Shown here: one piece after another, positions 1 to 11,910 of the stretch
Layout: each line of letters starts with the position of its first letter
Position numbering within the stretch: position 1 is the first letter of the stretch
NCBI RefSeq assembly: GCF_001949145.1
Contig: NW_019091610.1
Location: 182,576 to 225,014, forward strand
Direction: 5' to 3'
Length of the DNA: 42,439 nucleotides
Source of the DNA: Acanthaster planci
Lineage: Eukaryota > Echinodermata > Asteroidea > Valvatida > Acanthasteridae
Notes under the pieces: generated by a model
Database searches by the model: none
Seen by the model: the letters and a program-made list of their open reading frames with translations, nothing else
Told to the model about the DNA's origin: nothing
Made by a program: the position numbers and the translations under genes

Positions 1-57
1 CAAAGTAACATGGACTAGTAATGAGCAAAGTAACATGGACTAGTAATGAGCAAAGTA
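1..57. repeat. 25-bp tandem repeat cut by the window edge
   Basis: Two perfect copies of a 25-bp unit that starts CAAAGTAACATGG, followed by a partial third copy. The array may extend to the left of the window. Confidence 0.85.
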
Positions 58-97
58 TAGGAAAACTGTGGAACACTCATGATACATGTACCCGACA

Positions 98-236
98 TAA
101 GAAAAAACAGTGCTAAACCGGTTTGTTCAGTTGCTGCATTTTTGGCCCCACTGGGCATTCTTTAGAGCTGTGAGGGTACTGGTGATGTGCCGAAAATTCA
201 GCACCTGAACAAACTGGTGAGCACTGTTTTTTCTTA
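98..236. mobile_element. Short inverted-repeat element (MITE), TA target site
   Basis: The ends form arms of about 44 bp that are reverse complements: TAAGAAAAAACAGTGCT at the left and AGCACTGTTTTTTCTTA at the right, with a few mismatches and an indel further in. TA at both ends (98-99 and 235-236) fits a Tc1/mariner-type TA target duplication. There is no coding capacity, so it is a non-autonomous element. Confidence 0.75.
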
Positions 237-296
237 CTTTTCCCTCCACATTACATGTACAATGTACTAGTACATGTACAGTGTAGTTTAGACCAT

Positions 297-775
297 GACC
301 AGACTACGGCTGTGCCGAATATCCGAATATTCGATCGATTATCGAATATTTGAATATTAGTTTCCGAATTTGAATATTTGAATGCAAAATTCATGAAGAG
401 GAAGGGAACATTTTCTTTTGTTATAAATGAGAAAAATTGCACTATGGAGGATTGTTCCAAGCAGATTTAAATGAAAAGCAATAGAAATCTTCCAACAATT
501 CAAAAGTAAGTTATTCATTTATACAATTTAAAAGGAATAGAAATTTTCAACTGGGCAAGAAATATTGTTCATCTCTTAAATCTTGCTAAATCATGGCTGG
601 AGATACTCCTAGATGTGAGAAGCTATTATATTGATTATAATGCAACTGATTTTGCACATGTTTGTTCATCAACAGTTTGCCGGTCGGTACAACCGAATAT
701 TCGGTTATTCAATCGAACTGAAGGTCAAATATTGGAATATTGAATTATTCGAATTGACTCAGCCCTGGACCAGAC
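297..775. mobile_element. Non-autonomous hAT-like element with 8-bp target duplication
   Basis: The element at 305-767 is flanked by the direct 8-bp repeat GACCAGAC (297-304 and 768-775). Its right end, read inward, is CAGGGCTGAGTC and its left end is TACGGCTGTGCC, degenerate versions of the CAGGGNTG-type hAT terminus. Subterminal regions are rich in CGAATATTCG-like palindromes in inverted arrangement. An 8-bp duplication plus this terminus is the hAT signature. The short ORF reading through the right end (631-915) looks incidental. Confidence 0.78.
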
Positions 776-2590
776 ACAAGATCATTGACAAGATCTGTAA
801 CAAGACTGGTAACAAGTGTAACAGAGCCAATTATGACAAAGTAATTACGCTCTTGTTGGAGTTTATTGGAACAGGTGCTTGTGACTTGGAGGTCTTGTCT
901 CGTGACTTTTTCTAACGACTGCTATCTGCTCAGGCCAGTAGGCGTTAGAATGTGAACAACATACATACATTGTAGGACCACAACAAAACCATTGGCAACT
1001 GGACAGATACATTCTCAAATACTGACATGTACATGTACACTTAAGTTATGTACATACTAGTAACGGTACATGTACATGATGCTTACTGTACGAAATGGAA
1101 CACATGTACAATACATGTACAGGGTGCACGTAGCAAAGTTTGATCCAAAGGCTTAGAAACTACATGTACACTGGTACCCCTCAGAGTGTCACGGCTGACT
1201 TGGCTCTCCCGGGCCTTAGTAAGAGAGTGCTGAACACCTGAAATGCCTGAAGTTTTAGCTGGGAAGCAAATTTTCTTTTTTCTGTTTTCCAAAATTTACA
1301 CGCTGACCTGATGCCACATTTGTAAAGTTTGGCCAAGGGCAAAGTGGCCATAGGCAAAAATGGCAATTGACAGCTGGAATCCTGTCTGATATTACAGTTC
1401 TAGAAAATTACTCTCAGGAAATGAGAAAAGGGTTAGCATGGAAATTTGACAAAACCTCACTAGCTCTACTGTGCAGGCAGGGCAAAACTTCAGCCATGTC
1501 CAAAATGGGCATTACGGCTACAGCTGATCACAGTATTGTTGTGTGACATTTGGCAGAAATCATAGCCACAGCCACAAGATGAACAATCAGGACACAACCT
1601 TCTACATGTAAAGTAAAGTTCTACAATCACGTTACTCATACAGGCACATACTTGCAGTACAATTGTTTAGTCAAGCCTCAACTTAAACAGGAGCTCCAAT
1701 GCTCAGTGAAACAATAAAAATCATTTACATTTCAAAATTTAAACTGCATTTTAATGTCCATGAATGGTAATTACATGTACATGTATACCAGTTCATATAC
1801 AGGCCTGTACAGTACAGCCAATTACCGGCATTTGCTGCAAGTTTGTCCCAAGACAAACATCTCAAGAAACAAAAAAAAAATAACTCACCAAACACCTCAA
1901 GCCTTGTTGCTGGTTTATTTTTCAGCACAAAGTGAATTCTGATGCGGCCAAAGTGCTGAATTTCAGCCTTCTGCAACTGTCAGCGCTGTCTGTGTGTACT
2001 CCCAAACACAGTGCCACATTCCCTAAACCATGCATAATGCATCACGCAAGCTTTCAATACAAAATGCAAATGTTTTTTTCACTTGAAAGGAATTGAAAGT
2101 AATTTATTCCCGCATCGGTCGTGCGAACATATAATACATATGCATGACAAAGTAGCCAACTATGCGGACACCGAGTATGCTGTATTAAAATGCACTTAGG
2201 CATGTATGGAATTGGAAGGCTTAAATCCAATATTGCCAAATTTATTCACAGTGAATATGTTTCAGTTCATTTTTCCAGTCATTGAAATTCACATCGCATC
2301 TCCTCTTTTCATTTGGGTAAGACCGGCTGGTTTTTTGCATACTGAAATGCCTCATTTTTCAGCAATGTGGCATTAGGCAAGTTATGGGCTTTCCAAAACA
2401 ACTCGTGAAAACCAATAAGTTTAGTGCATACACTGTACATGCATTTAATAAACACATGAAGTGCATCTCCTCATTTCTGCTGTATGTATGTACATGTACA
2501 GTAGGCCTACCGGCACCGGTACCTCCTCAGGACTGCCCATACATGTACAGTACATGTATATCTCCCACAGACCACTTTCATTTGGCCCAC
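776..2590. other. Intergenic, no gene seen
   Basis: No ORF here has splice sites or recognisable similarity. Contents are scattered TACATGTAC palindromes (for example 1025-1080 and 1770-1800) and AT-rich unique sequence. Short ORFs overlap on both strands, as expected for non-coding DNA. Confidence 0.5.
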
Positions 2591-2675
2591 AACTTGTGGT
2601 TGGTTTTCAATTTGACCTCAAATTGTGGTTGGTTTTCAATTTGACCTCAAATTTTGGTTGGTTTTCAATTTTCCC
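2591..2675. repeat. 29-bp minisatellite, about 2.7 copies
   Basis: Period 29: the TGGTTGGTTTTCAATTTGACC core recurs at steps of 29 bp starting at 2594, 2623 and 2652. The first two units are nearly perfect and the third is degenerate and partial. Overlapping short ORFs on the + strand simply read through the repeat. Confidence 0.85.
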
Positions 2676-5600
2676 TAAAAATCATTAAAAATGGGCATGT
2701 ATGATCTGTCCCATTACTTTCAAACAGAGTTGTATTTTCTTGTTTTTGTATATCTGCGTGGTATTTAATGGTTTGTGATTGTTTTACTACTGTACTGACG
2801 GCCAGCCATACACTATGTACATGTATGTACATGTACATTGTGTAGCAACTACGATGTACTTTTACGAAAAACACGATTGTGGCGTCAACAGAGCAGTTAG
2901 ATCATAGCTAAGGCAATTCCACTATAATGGACATCACATTTGGAGACAGTTTCTAAACTTTGGTCATTTTAAAACTAACCACTTAAAACTTCTGTTTGTA
3001 GTTATTGTTTTCAAATCAAACCTTGATCTGTTCTACAAAGTTTGAATTGCCAAAAGATGCACTTTATCAGGTTTCACTGAACTTGAGGCTGGTCAGGATA
3101 AACACTGCTTGTCAGCTGAGAAACGCAGTAGATTTCTGTGCAGGAATAGGCCTAAGGCCACACAAAGTTGCTTCCTTGTCTCTCAGTGAAGGAGATTGTC
3201 ATTACATCTATGCAACATCATCAAAACACCACACGCAATGAGAAACTTGTGTGTCTTGTTTGTGCATAAACATGATCTGGGGATGTCTGCATTGCTAAAC
3301 TTACCTGTGCCACTTAAAAACTGTTGTCATAACGTGCACCTGAGTCTAGACGTTTGGCCTGTAGGGCCACTTTCTAGAGTGTGTTCAAGAAGGGGGAACG
3401 GTTTTAGAGATTGATACACGTACAGTGTACATGTATCGATTGAAAATCTAATTCAGATGGTAGACCTACAGAAAATCTTCCGGTACCTGTAGGGGGGGCA
3501 CAAGGGGGCACAGCATCCCATGGGGGGCACCAGCTTTCAGAGGTGTGGTTCTTTTAAGGCCAACCTTTTGTACCCGTAAGTCTTGTTTAAAGTCAAGAAT
3601 TTTCGGCTTTCTGAAAGAAAAATTCTGCTTTCTTCTGTTTTCGAAATTTTGTGTACAAAAACAGTATGTGACTGTACATACATGTATGTACATGTACTGT
3701 AGGCCTACCGTACATTTACCATACATGTACATGTGCATCTGCAGGTATTTTTGGCATAATGATACACGTGTAGGGCTTACACGCAGCATGCCAAGTGATC
3801 TTGGACTGGTCGGAGGAAATCAATACCCAATTCTGCAATATCGCAAAGGAAAAACAGGACCAAATGTTACTTTCAAAGTGAGTTGAACAGTGAAAATGAG
3901 TTGTCATTCCTAATATGGGTTCATACATTTATGTATTTAATTAATTGTGCAGAAACGATCAAAAGTATTCATTTGTTTTATTTATTATTTGTAACCGAGA
4001 ATTGCGTTTTCCACTTTCTACCCCCAAAACTCTGGACTTAAGCCTTGTTCAGTTCATCCATTTTTTCAAGGGGGGGGTACCTGGGGGCACCGGGAATTCG
4101 TGGGGGCAGGTCCCCTCCCCCCGGCCCCCCGTGACAACGTCACTGGTACCCGTACACACTATTATCAGTCACAGCTAGAGACCTGTACCTAATGTATTGT
4201 GCACTGGTCCACGTCAAGGGATATTTATTGTTTTCTTGAAGTACATGTACCCATAACAATACCAACGTGGAGAAACCTTAATTAACAAAAAAAATTAAAA
4301 CCTGAAAAATATCAGACAACTCAGTCAAAGTGGTGTTCTCATATTGATGTTGATTTTTTTTTTTAAGTCTTTAAGGGCCCAAATGTAATCCGATGTTTGT
4401 ACCAAACTCGTACAGTCTCCATGTAATTCAGAGATGATTTACTTGAGGACATCAACTTGTGGAAACTGATTTTAGGGGACTCTACTCGTTGTTTCTGTAG
4501 TTTTTACAGACAGCTGCTAATTGGCAAATCAATGATGGTCTGATGTCTATGAAGAACGTTGCATAGCAGTTAAATTAATGGTTCTTGAAACTGATGACAG
4601 GCCTAAATTCTTACTCAAGGAGTTTGTACAAAGTAAGAATTTTACTCAACAGGTGTCTTGTGACACTTCCTACATGTATCCTTGATCCTCATCCTATTTC
4701 TGCGCACCTAAGGCTTTGAAACAAGATTTCCAGAAACCACAGTGCAGTTGCAATTTTTCAGAGGTGATTTTATTTCTACAACTCACAGTCTGTCATTGAA
4801 GCAATTCACACAAAAAAGTGACTTCTTTTAGTGCCCAGGAGTAGGCAGCTTTTAGTACGCTTGACCAAAGGTGTGTGCAAAAATCCCCACCTACATCTAA
4901 GCGGCCGGCAGTCTTTGAAATCTACGGTGGCCAAGATGTGCAAAACAAGATATGTTTATTGAAAATGCGAGTTCTGGTGTTTGACATCATAACAGCACAT
5001 ACATGTATGTATATTCTTTGAATTTAAACAGCTTCGTACTTCAAATTTTCGAGTAGCCATTTCTAGTTCATTTGAATAACTTCTTAAAAATCAGTAACAG
5101 GGAAATGAATTTTAATAAAGAATGTTATTTTCACCTTTTATAACATGAGGTTCCTTAGCCTGTCAATATTTAACATTCTTGCATTATAAATTAAAAGCAA
5201 AGTCTCTTAATGTGTCCTTTGGTCATTGTCAGTTTTACAGTCTTCACTAGCCTAGCTAGCACTAAATATGGTACCCAACATCCTCCAGTGGTCTGCCCCC
5301 TCTTCTGTACACCCCATGGCTCCATATTAACCATCAACATCCACCTTGTCTCTAACGTCCCCTCCAAAATAAATCTGTAATCATAATAATGAACGTTTTT
5401 TAAGAAAAGACAGATAGTCTGAATGTCCTTCGACAACACCTTCCTGGTGCTGGTAGACCTAATGCCGCTCCGTCAATGTTCTTTGTTATTTACACGCCTT
5501 GTAACCACCCCCATTAGTGAACAACCCCATCCCCCACACACCCCCTCCCATAAACAGTTTCTGCGGTGATCAGGCTGGGGCATGAATCCCATCCCACCTT

Positions 5601-6994
5601 TGCCTTTATTCATGAACATGGGCAACGCAGTGTCAACCCAAGTAATCTACCTCTCTACCGAGGAGGAAACCGAGAAACAAAAACTAAAAATGACAAATGA
5701 ATCACTCAATTGACAAAAGAAACAAAAAATGACATTTTGAAACTTCAAAACTAAGAAAAGGGTCCTATTTGCACCCCTGTAGTGCTTCACCGAGTCAACA
5801 AATTTTAAATCAAGTGACACATTAAAAGTACATGCTAGACAATAGAGGGCGAACTGTACATGCAGGATGACATGAAGGCTTCCTCAATTTTGGGGGGACT
5901 CAAGAGATATTTGTGTCTGGGAAAATTCCCCCAAAAAGGGTCATTTATTTATTTCATGCATAAACTAAGGTTACTGATTAGATTTCCAACTGTAGGGTCT
6001 TTTGCAAAACTTCTGAATGCCGACAAATGACACAAGTTACCGCTGGCAGTTCAATAGTGCGCGCGCGTCCGCAAAACGTTCACTGAAAGGTGAGTGTGTA
6101 GAAATAGGACTGCATAGATTTAGGGGGCCTGACGACACCTCCATGGTCATGATGGTACGACCTACTATGTACATGTACCGGTACACTCCGTGTTTGTACC
6201 ATGTGTAGGCCTACAGTCAGACCCTTCCTCCGTGGTCAAACCTCCCTTTTTAATAGCTCAATGGTGGTCAGACCATGGTCAGACCATGCAGGAATAAGAA
6301 GAAAAAAGAAACAGATTTCTCTATGGTCATGGTGGTAGGCCCTCCTTTTGCTGTAACTGTCAAGAACAGTCAAAAAATCCTTCCACTTCCCCTGTACACA
6401 ATAGACAAACGATGCATTATACATGTACATGTACAATGTATGTATGTCACTTGACTAATTTTGAGTGATAGGACAACTGTGTTGAGATTGCTATCTTTGC
6501 ATAGGCGGGTTACAACTTACAAAAAATACAAGCATGACAAGTTAAAAAGAAAAAAACAAAACCCAAACAGGCCTAATGAACCAAATACCGAACATGTCGT
6601 GCACAAGGCCTATCTCTTATTAACTTCATGGCGGGCAAATTTCTTCAAAACTGCATTTTATACCCCCCCCCCATCAGAACTCCTCCCACGATGCGTCATG
6701 TCGTCGGGTAGGCCTACGGCAGCATTTTGTGACCAATTTTATTCGCAATCACACTCACTGCGCATGGCAAACGGTACGTGGCAAGTGCACGATCAGACGA
6801 GCCATGGTGGACGAACACAGCCAACAAATGCGAATCGCTTCATTCTGCCATTTCAGCGCCCCTTTCCCTCGAAGAAAACTACCCCAAACCAAGTTCAAAG
6901 TGGCATGCAAATCCCCAACTTTGTGACACATCCTGCCACGATATTATGATTTTATGCTAAATTGCAAAATATGAATATGTAAAACAATTCATAC
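2676..6994. other. Intergenic, transposon debris and palindromic microsatellites
   Basis: No supported gene. Visible items are G-rich tracts beginning with a GGTACC box at 3484-3530 and 4070-4140, which could be ends of a degraded DNA element. TACATGTAC clusters lie at 3670-3740 and 6160-6190, and short TGGTCAGACCA palindromes at 6270-6290. The 162-codon ORF at 6461-6949 has biased, low-complexity composition and no splice or family support. Confidence 0.45.
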
Positions 6995-7037
6995 CTCGCT
7001 GTTCTTCTTGCTGCTTGTTGGCAGACGGGTCCCCCAT
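6995..7037 (-). CDS. Possible first coding exon, unknown protein
   Basis: On the minus strand an ATG with purine-rich context (CAAAATGG) at 7037 opens a 14-codon reading frame, MGDPSANKQQEEQR. It runs into a good donor, G|GTATGA, at 6995 in phase 1. The peptide is hydrophilic and looks like a real N-terminus rather than random sequence. No downstream exon could be identified on this strand, and the family is not recognised. The region upstream of the ATG, on the + side, is relatively CpG-rich and contains ATTCCGGAAA (7111-7120), an ETS-like site, which would fit a promoter. Confidence 0.3.
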
Positions 7038-7059
7038 TTTGAATATTAAAACCTCGACG

Positions 7060-7302
7060 TTACGCTGCCCGGTTCCGCGTGCTGCGTCAGACTTGGACAT
7101 ATCCCGACTCATTCCGGAAAATAATGAGGGGCGACAACGCCAAAAATCTCACCTGATGCAATGTCTGGAATCAACTGAAGCCGTCGAGGCCCAACTGAAG
7201 GCATGGGACAAGGTGTGGATGGGGTTTTCAGCGATGATTCGGGCCGTTTTGCTGAAGACAGAGCCTGAGAAAGTGAGGGTTCCGACCGGTGCCGAGAATT
7301 AA
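7060..7302 (+). CDS. Possible coding exon, unknown protein
   Basis: An open frame ends at TAA 7302. It encodes a charged, helical-looking segment that includes SDLDISRLIPEN and AWDKVWMGFSAMIRAVLLK. A plausible acceptor (TGCGTCAG) ends at 7090, but no upstream exon was found. The first in-frame ATG codons are internal (about 7159), so it would be either an internal or last exon or a short protein of about 48 residues. Composition is more CpG-rich and more coding-like than the surroundings. On the opposite strand this stretch would be the upstream region of the exon at 6995-7037, so the two may share a bidirectional promoter or one of them is not real. Confidence 0.3.
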   Translation, partial: LRCPVPRAASDLDISRLIPENNEGRQRQKSHLMQCLESTEAVEAQLKAWDKVWMGFSAMIRAVLLKTEPEKVRVPTGAEN

Positions 7303-7704
7303 TGCCCCATGTAAATGAGCGTCTTTGCCTTGCCTGGTTAGCTATCTAGCTACGTGCGCAATATGCATGCATGCCTGTCTTTTACCTTTGTTCAGCATAT
7401 GCATGACGCCACTTGTGTCACGTGACATTGAATAATGCATGTTACTATTTGCACTTCCGTGGGCCACTGATGAATGGTGGCGCTATGGCAAAACGTTATG
7501 CCTACATAATTTCTCAAGTATTCAGTAATCAAGAAGACACAATAATTGTGTAAATAATTATGGTAGTGTTCACTGACAAACCGCGTGTCAAACTTGTTTT
7601 TTTTTTTCAGGAAAACATTTTCCATGAGTGAAACAAATATTGTTCGGAGAAAGCAAAGAGTTTTTTCCCATGGTGCTGAATCTGTCTGGTCTAATATGTT
7701 ACAT
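7303..7704. other. Intergenic, nothing recognised
   Basis: No gene or clear repeat. AT-rich sequence with a poly-T run near 7595-7605. Confidence 0.4.
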
Positions 7705-8265
7705 CTTGAGTTCCACAGGCGTCCGTCTTAGGGCCCTAGGCCTCTACTTTTCAACATTTATATAAATGACTTACATTTAATACATCTTTCAAATCCCCCT
7801 CGGCAGTATGCAGATGACACTTTTTTCATACCGGCAGATTCAAGGGGAAAACGATTTGATGTCTCTCCACACAGATTTAGATGAAATAAGTTCTTGGTCA
7901 ACCCGCGCTGACGTATTTAAATTCCCCATGCCTTGCCATTTCGCACGTATTTGGAGCACCTTGCCGAGTGACTTAATTGGCTAATCTGATATGCGCCCCT
8001 CTTCGTCAGTTTTTGAGTGAGCTGAAGGGACCACTTTGCTGGCTAAGCTCTTTTTCAACCCATTGTCATATTTTTATTTTTACCTTAATAATGATTATTT
8101 TTTGTTACGCTATTTCTTGCCTTACCGTATTTGGGTCTTGGGAGGTATACGCCTTTTGGCGACAGTTTATTTTTATACTTTTATGTTCTCCTGGCCCGCT
8201 GTGTCTTGTGATTGTCTTGTATGTTCAATTGCCCCAAATAAATATTACTGTTATTATTATTTAAA
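7705..8265 (+). mobile_element. Degenerate LINE (non-LTR retrotransposon) 3' fragment
   Basis: Conceptual translation shows FSTFINDLHL followed by RQYADDTFF, the xADD active-site box of reverse transcriptase. The frame is then broken, and RIWSTLPSDLIG appears, which matches the W-x-x-LP-x-x segment near the C-terminus of Jockey/CR1/L2-type ORF2 proteins. The stretch normally lying between these two regions is largely missing, so the copy is internally deleted. It ends in a TTA-rich tail (about 8238-8264), as expected of a LINE 3' end. It is a dead copy. Confidence 0.65.
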
Positions 8266-9189
8266 GCAGCTCCATATGGAATTAAACTTTTTTGTAGAGC
8301 TTAGCACTCCCTCGTGTCTAATTAAAGACTTATTTAAATACCACTTGGAAGCACTGAGTCTAACCAACCTGCAAGAGTGGGAATGTCGAGTGAGTGGATT
8401 AGTGCCAATCTTTGGCAATTCATTGGGATTATTTTATCACTGGCAAATACAGGCCAAGTTGGGGTCAAGTGGCCTGCCCCTGAAAGGACCAGTATTTCTA
8501 ATAAAAATGGAAGACATACCGTTAATTGGTACAGTTTGATTTTCTTTTCTTTCCTGTAAGTGCGTCCTACTAAGCACTCCCCACTAACTACCCTCCCCCC
8601 TTAGCATTCAAGAAATTTTCCTTGATGAATCATTTCTAATTTTTGAGAAAGAGCCATCTCCAAAACAAATGACACATCATCAATTACTGTTGAGGAAGCT
8701 TGTCCAAAAAGGCTGAAGCTGATGTTTGCACTCACCCGAGAGTTGATCCCCTAGAGGAAGTGGGACCTGGCAAACGGACGCGATATTAGATGAGTTGCGA
8801 GTAGAAGCCGTGGAAAATGGAGTATCCCAAACTGTATTTGGAGATGATGTTCAAACATGTTTAATATAGTTTTTAGGAATTTGGACCCTTTTACAGTCCT
8901 GATATGGGTCAATATGGTTTTAATCCACTGTGATGCATTCCTTTGTTCTCCTGTGGTTAAGGAAACTTGAGGGAAATGCTCCTTTTTCTCCAACTAGGAT
9001 GACTCGTTCGAGCTGCATTTTTATGATGATTTCCTGGACTGTTCCTCTTCATTTTGCCACAAATAACTTCGACCCCAAAGTGCCTCTGAAACAAATTTTA
9101 GAGAGGGGAAAACATTGTGTGGACGTGTGCGAGTCCACACAACGTCATCATACCCTACATTATGTGGACTTCTTTTGTGCAGAGGTCCA
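8266..9189. other. Intergenic, nothing recognised
   Basis: No supported gene. A short perfect stem, GTGTGGAC...GTCCACAC, occurs at about 9117-9140. Short ORFs are unsupported. Confidence 0.4.
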
Positions 9190-10165
9190 TACTATGTGAC
9201 TTGCCTGCACAGTATATCGATGACGTCATATCTGATCTTGTTGAGCTAAAACACGGAGTTCCTCAGGGATCTGTAGGTGGGCCATTGTTGTTTAGCATTT
9301 ACCTTAGTGGTCGTAAGCAAGTTTTGCAGTCCCTTCAACTACCACTGCTATGCTGATGACGTGCAGCCCTTTCTGCCATTTGCTCTAAATCAAGAGGATG
9401 CCTTACGTGCTCTCCTTAGACTCGAATCCCGCTTTACTGACATTAATGTGTTTGAGCTCTTAAACTTAACAGTGATAAATCAGAACTAATTCTGTTGGAA
9501 TCGAAGTCACAGCTTGCAAAAATCAATGTCAACAGCATTAACATAAACACTTCTTCCGTGTATGTGTCAGAAACCTGCAGAAATCTTGGGGCCATTTTTG
9601 ACTCGTTTATGTCAATGTCTCACCATGTTTCCAATATTTGTAAGCCCATTAGATTTTAGCTCCGTAATCTGGATATCATTCGGAAGTACCTAACCCGCTC
9701 AGCCACCGAGAGGCTTGTCCATGCTTTGATTTCGTCTCGTTTGGACTTTTGCAACTCTTTGTTGTATCAGTTACCCCGCAATCAACTTGATCGTTTTCAG
9801 AGACCTCAGAATTCTGCTGCCCGCGTTGTGACGCGAGCTCCGAGCTCACATTACTCCCATTCTGCTTTCTTTGCACTGGCTCCCTGTGGCTAAACGAATT
9901 AAGTGCACGCTGTTACTGCTGGTTTACCGCTGCTTAAATGGTACTGCTCCTCAATACAACATTGATTTGTTATCTGCGTATAATCCACCAAGGCGCCTCA
10001 GATCATCTGATGCTTTTCTGCTTGTCATCCCACATACGTAGGCCAACAGCACATGGGGGATCCGTCTTTCGCTCATGTGGACTCTTTACTCTGGAACTCC
10101 CTTATTTGCAATTTATCACTCTTAGGATTTAAAGCAGCCTTGAAAACCTTCTTGTTTCCTAGTTA
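9190..10165 (+). mobile_element. LINE reverse transcriptase, frameshifted 3' half
   Basis: Reverse-transcriptase landmarks occur in order across several frames. GVPQGSVGGPLLFSIYL (about 9255-9305) is the VPQGSVLGPLLF box. NYHCYADDVQ (catalytic YADD codons at 9349-9360) follows after a frameshift. Further on are RLDFCNSLLYQLP, a HITPILLSLHWLPV-like segment and RRLRSSDA, all typical of the Jockey/CR1/L2 ORF2 C-terminal region. In-frame stops and frameshifts mean it is inactive. The endonuclease half is not upstream of it on this strand. Confidence 0.85.
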
Positions 10166-10419
10166 ATCAGATCAGACCTGCGGTAAATGTTTTTCATATA
10201 TTTGTATTTACCTTTGCAGTAACTGTTATAATGTATTTGATGTATTCTATTTTGTAGAAGTGTTTGTTTGCGCCTCGAGCAGTCACTTAAGACGGATTTT
10301 GGCGCGTTTTTCTAATTAACAACGAGAACCAAGGATGTTACGTACTACGTAAATACGTCTCCCTGTGACCGAGTTGGCTCTTTACACATTGCTTGAAGCC
10401 ATATTCGGTAGCCATCTTG

Positions 10420-10890
10420 ATAAGCTTACTCCCAGCCGTCTTATTAAGTGACCATGTGATCCTGTCCAGTTTCTGTTTGGCCGGTTAAAATCTCCCAAAA
10501 TAATATTAGAGTTTATTTTTCCTTTAAAGTACAGCAACAGATTTCGTCAGCTCGTCAATTTGTTGACCAAGTTTATCATCTAGCGATCGATAAAATATTC
10601 CAATGATAACTACTTTGGATTTAGGCCTACTGGTTTTGGTTTCCGTCCATATAACTTCACAATTTTACCGTCCACGTTGGAACATTCATTTCACACCAAC
10701 TGGGTTGAAACTGCCTGGACCCCCCCCCCGTGGTGTTTCAATACCTCATCTCTGTCTTTTCTAATAAAGACTTCATAGATGGTAATAGCCATGACTATAT
10801 ACCACAAATAATATCTAGTTGATACACCTTTACAAGGACTTGTAGATTAGCCATTTTTCCTCTATAATTGACAGTTAATCAATAAGCAAT
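10420..10890 (-). mobile_element. LINE apurinic-type endonuclease fragment, degenerate
   Basis: Reading the minus strand gives, in order, YRGKMANLQVLVKVYQLDII, then VFIRKDRDEV, then GGG, then SKVVIIGIFYRSLDDKLG, then IILGDFNRPNRNW. This is the order of the EN domain of non-LTR retrotransposons, with DII(C)xxESWL, the GGGV segment, the YRPP-like segment and the GDFN motif. Several frameshifts and a poly-G tract in the GGG region break it. It runs opposite to the reverse-transcriptase fragment at 9190-10165, so it derives from a different insertion. Confidence 0.7.
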
Positions 10891-11630
10891 GTAAATTTCT
10901 CTTAACAGAATGTCGATATCATCCTGCCCCCCCCCCCGTGGTGGTGCTTATCCTTCCAACTGTCAGTTTGTCATGTGTTGGTCCCAACAAACTATTGAAA
11001 ATATTGAAAGCTCGCAATTTTAGCAACTCCAGACGTATAGGCCCGAGTCTGCAGTAGCCTGATAAGCAGACTTCGAGGCACCTGTGCACGCTGTGAATCC
11101 AGGTCCGTTCACATGTGTCACACCGTGGTCACACATTACGGAGGCATCTGTCTCTCGCACCTACGCTTCGCGCTCTGCATTCAGGACTCGGAAGGCATAC
11201 CCATTCATCCAGGTTTACATACTTTTCCATGGTAGTTTTAACTTAATCAAACTCAAATACAACTGTAGAGAAACTCCTAACCAGATGGCACATGCAGTAC
11301 ATCAAGCATGTCCAGTAAAGACGGTGACAGGTGCTGCTTTTCCTGCCCGCCATGTCTAATCTTCTTTGTATGACAGATATATCTGCCAGTATAGTAGACG
11401 TATCGTGAATCCGGCTCACCATGATTAAAGAATACAAGTAGATAAACTTCCAAGATCTAAATTAAACAAAGTTCAAAATGGAATCCACTCAGATACGTGA
11501 CTCAGAGGCCACACGTTGAGCCTCGATTTCATACGCATTTTGTGTGGAACTTTTTACTTGTACAATTTATTGCAAAAAAAACAAAAAAAAACAACTGAAA
11601 AGCTATATTTTGCAGCAGGTAATCAAACCG
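10891..11630. other. Intergenic, nothing recognised
   Basis: A second poly-C tract followed by GTGGTGGTG lies at about 10927-10945 and may be another scrap of the neighbouring LINE endonuclease. No supported gene. Confidence 0.35.
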
Positions 11631-11639
11631 TCGGCTACG

Positions 11640-11910
11640 TTCTGGTAGGTTTTCTTCGCTTTTCGTTGTGAGCGCCCTCTGGCAGATGTCAGTCGCATTT
11701 TTGTGAGTAAACAAAGTAGCAGTGGAAGGACTGGAGACTTGTCTAAGTCAGCTTGACCGACCTCTTTTTATGACGTCATGGTTTGCTTTCAGACTAGAAC
11801 CATTGAACGTCACGATGCCTTAATTAAGTTGGCGTGAAAAAGTGCGACGTTACAGTACAGAGAAGCTACGAAATTGAGAGAGTTTTGTTGGATTGGGGAA
11901 GATTTTCATG
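11640..11910 (+). promoter_or_regulatory. Possible promoter and 5' exon with CRE site
   Basis: A perfect cAMP-response element, TGACGTCA, lies at 11771-11778. About 130 bp downstream, CATG|GTGAGTAG at 11910/11911 is a strong splice donor, so the stretch before it could be a 5' exon ending in an ATG. The segment is less repeat-ridden than its surroundings. It lies upstream of the PPPY membrane-protein gene on the same strand and could be its start, but no exon was found that bridges 11.9 and 16.5 kb. Confidence 0.3.

Noticed and set aside
6461-6949. Longest ORF in the window (162 codons, + strand)
   Set aside because: Composition is low-complexity (Lys/Asn/Pro-rich start, poly-C run), other overlapping frames are also open, and there is no splice, domain or neighbour support.
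11668-11683. CTCF-like motif GCGCCCTCTGGCAG
   Set aside because: One base shorter than the core consensus on the reverse strand; a single weak match is not evidence.
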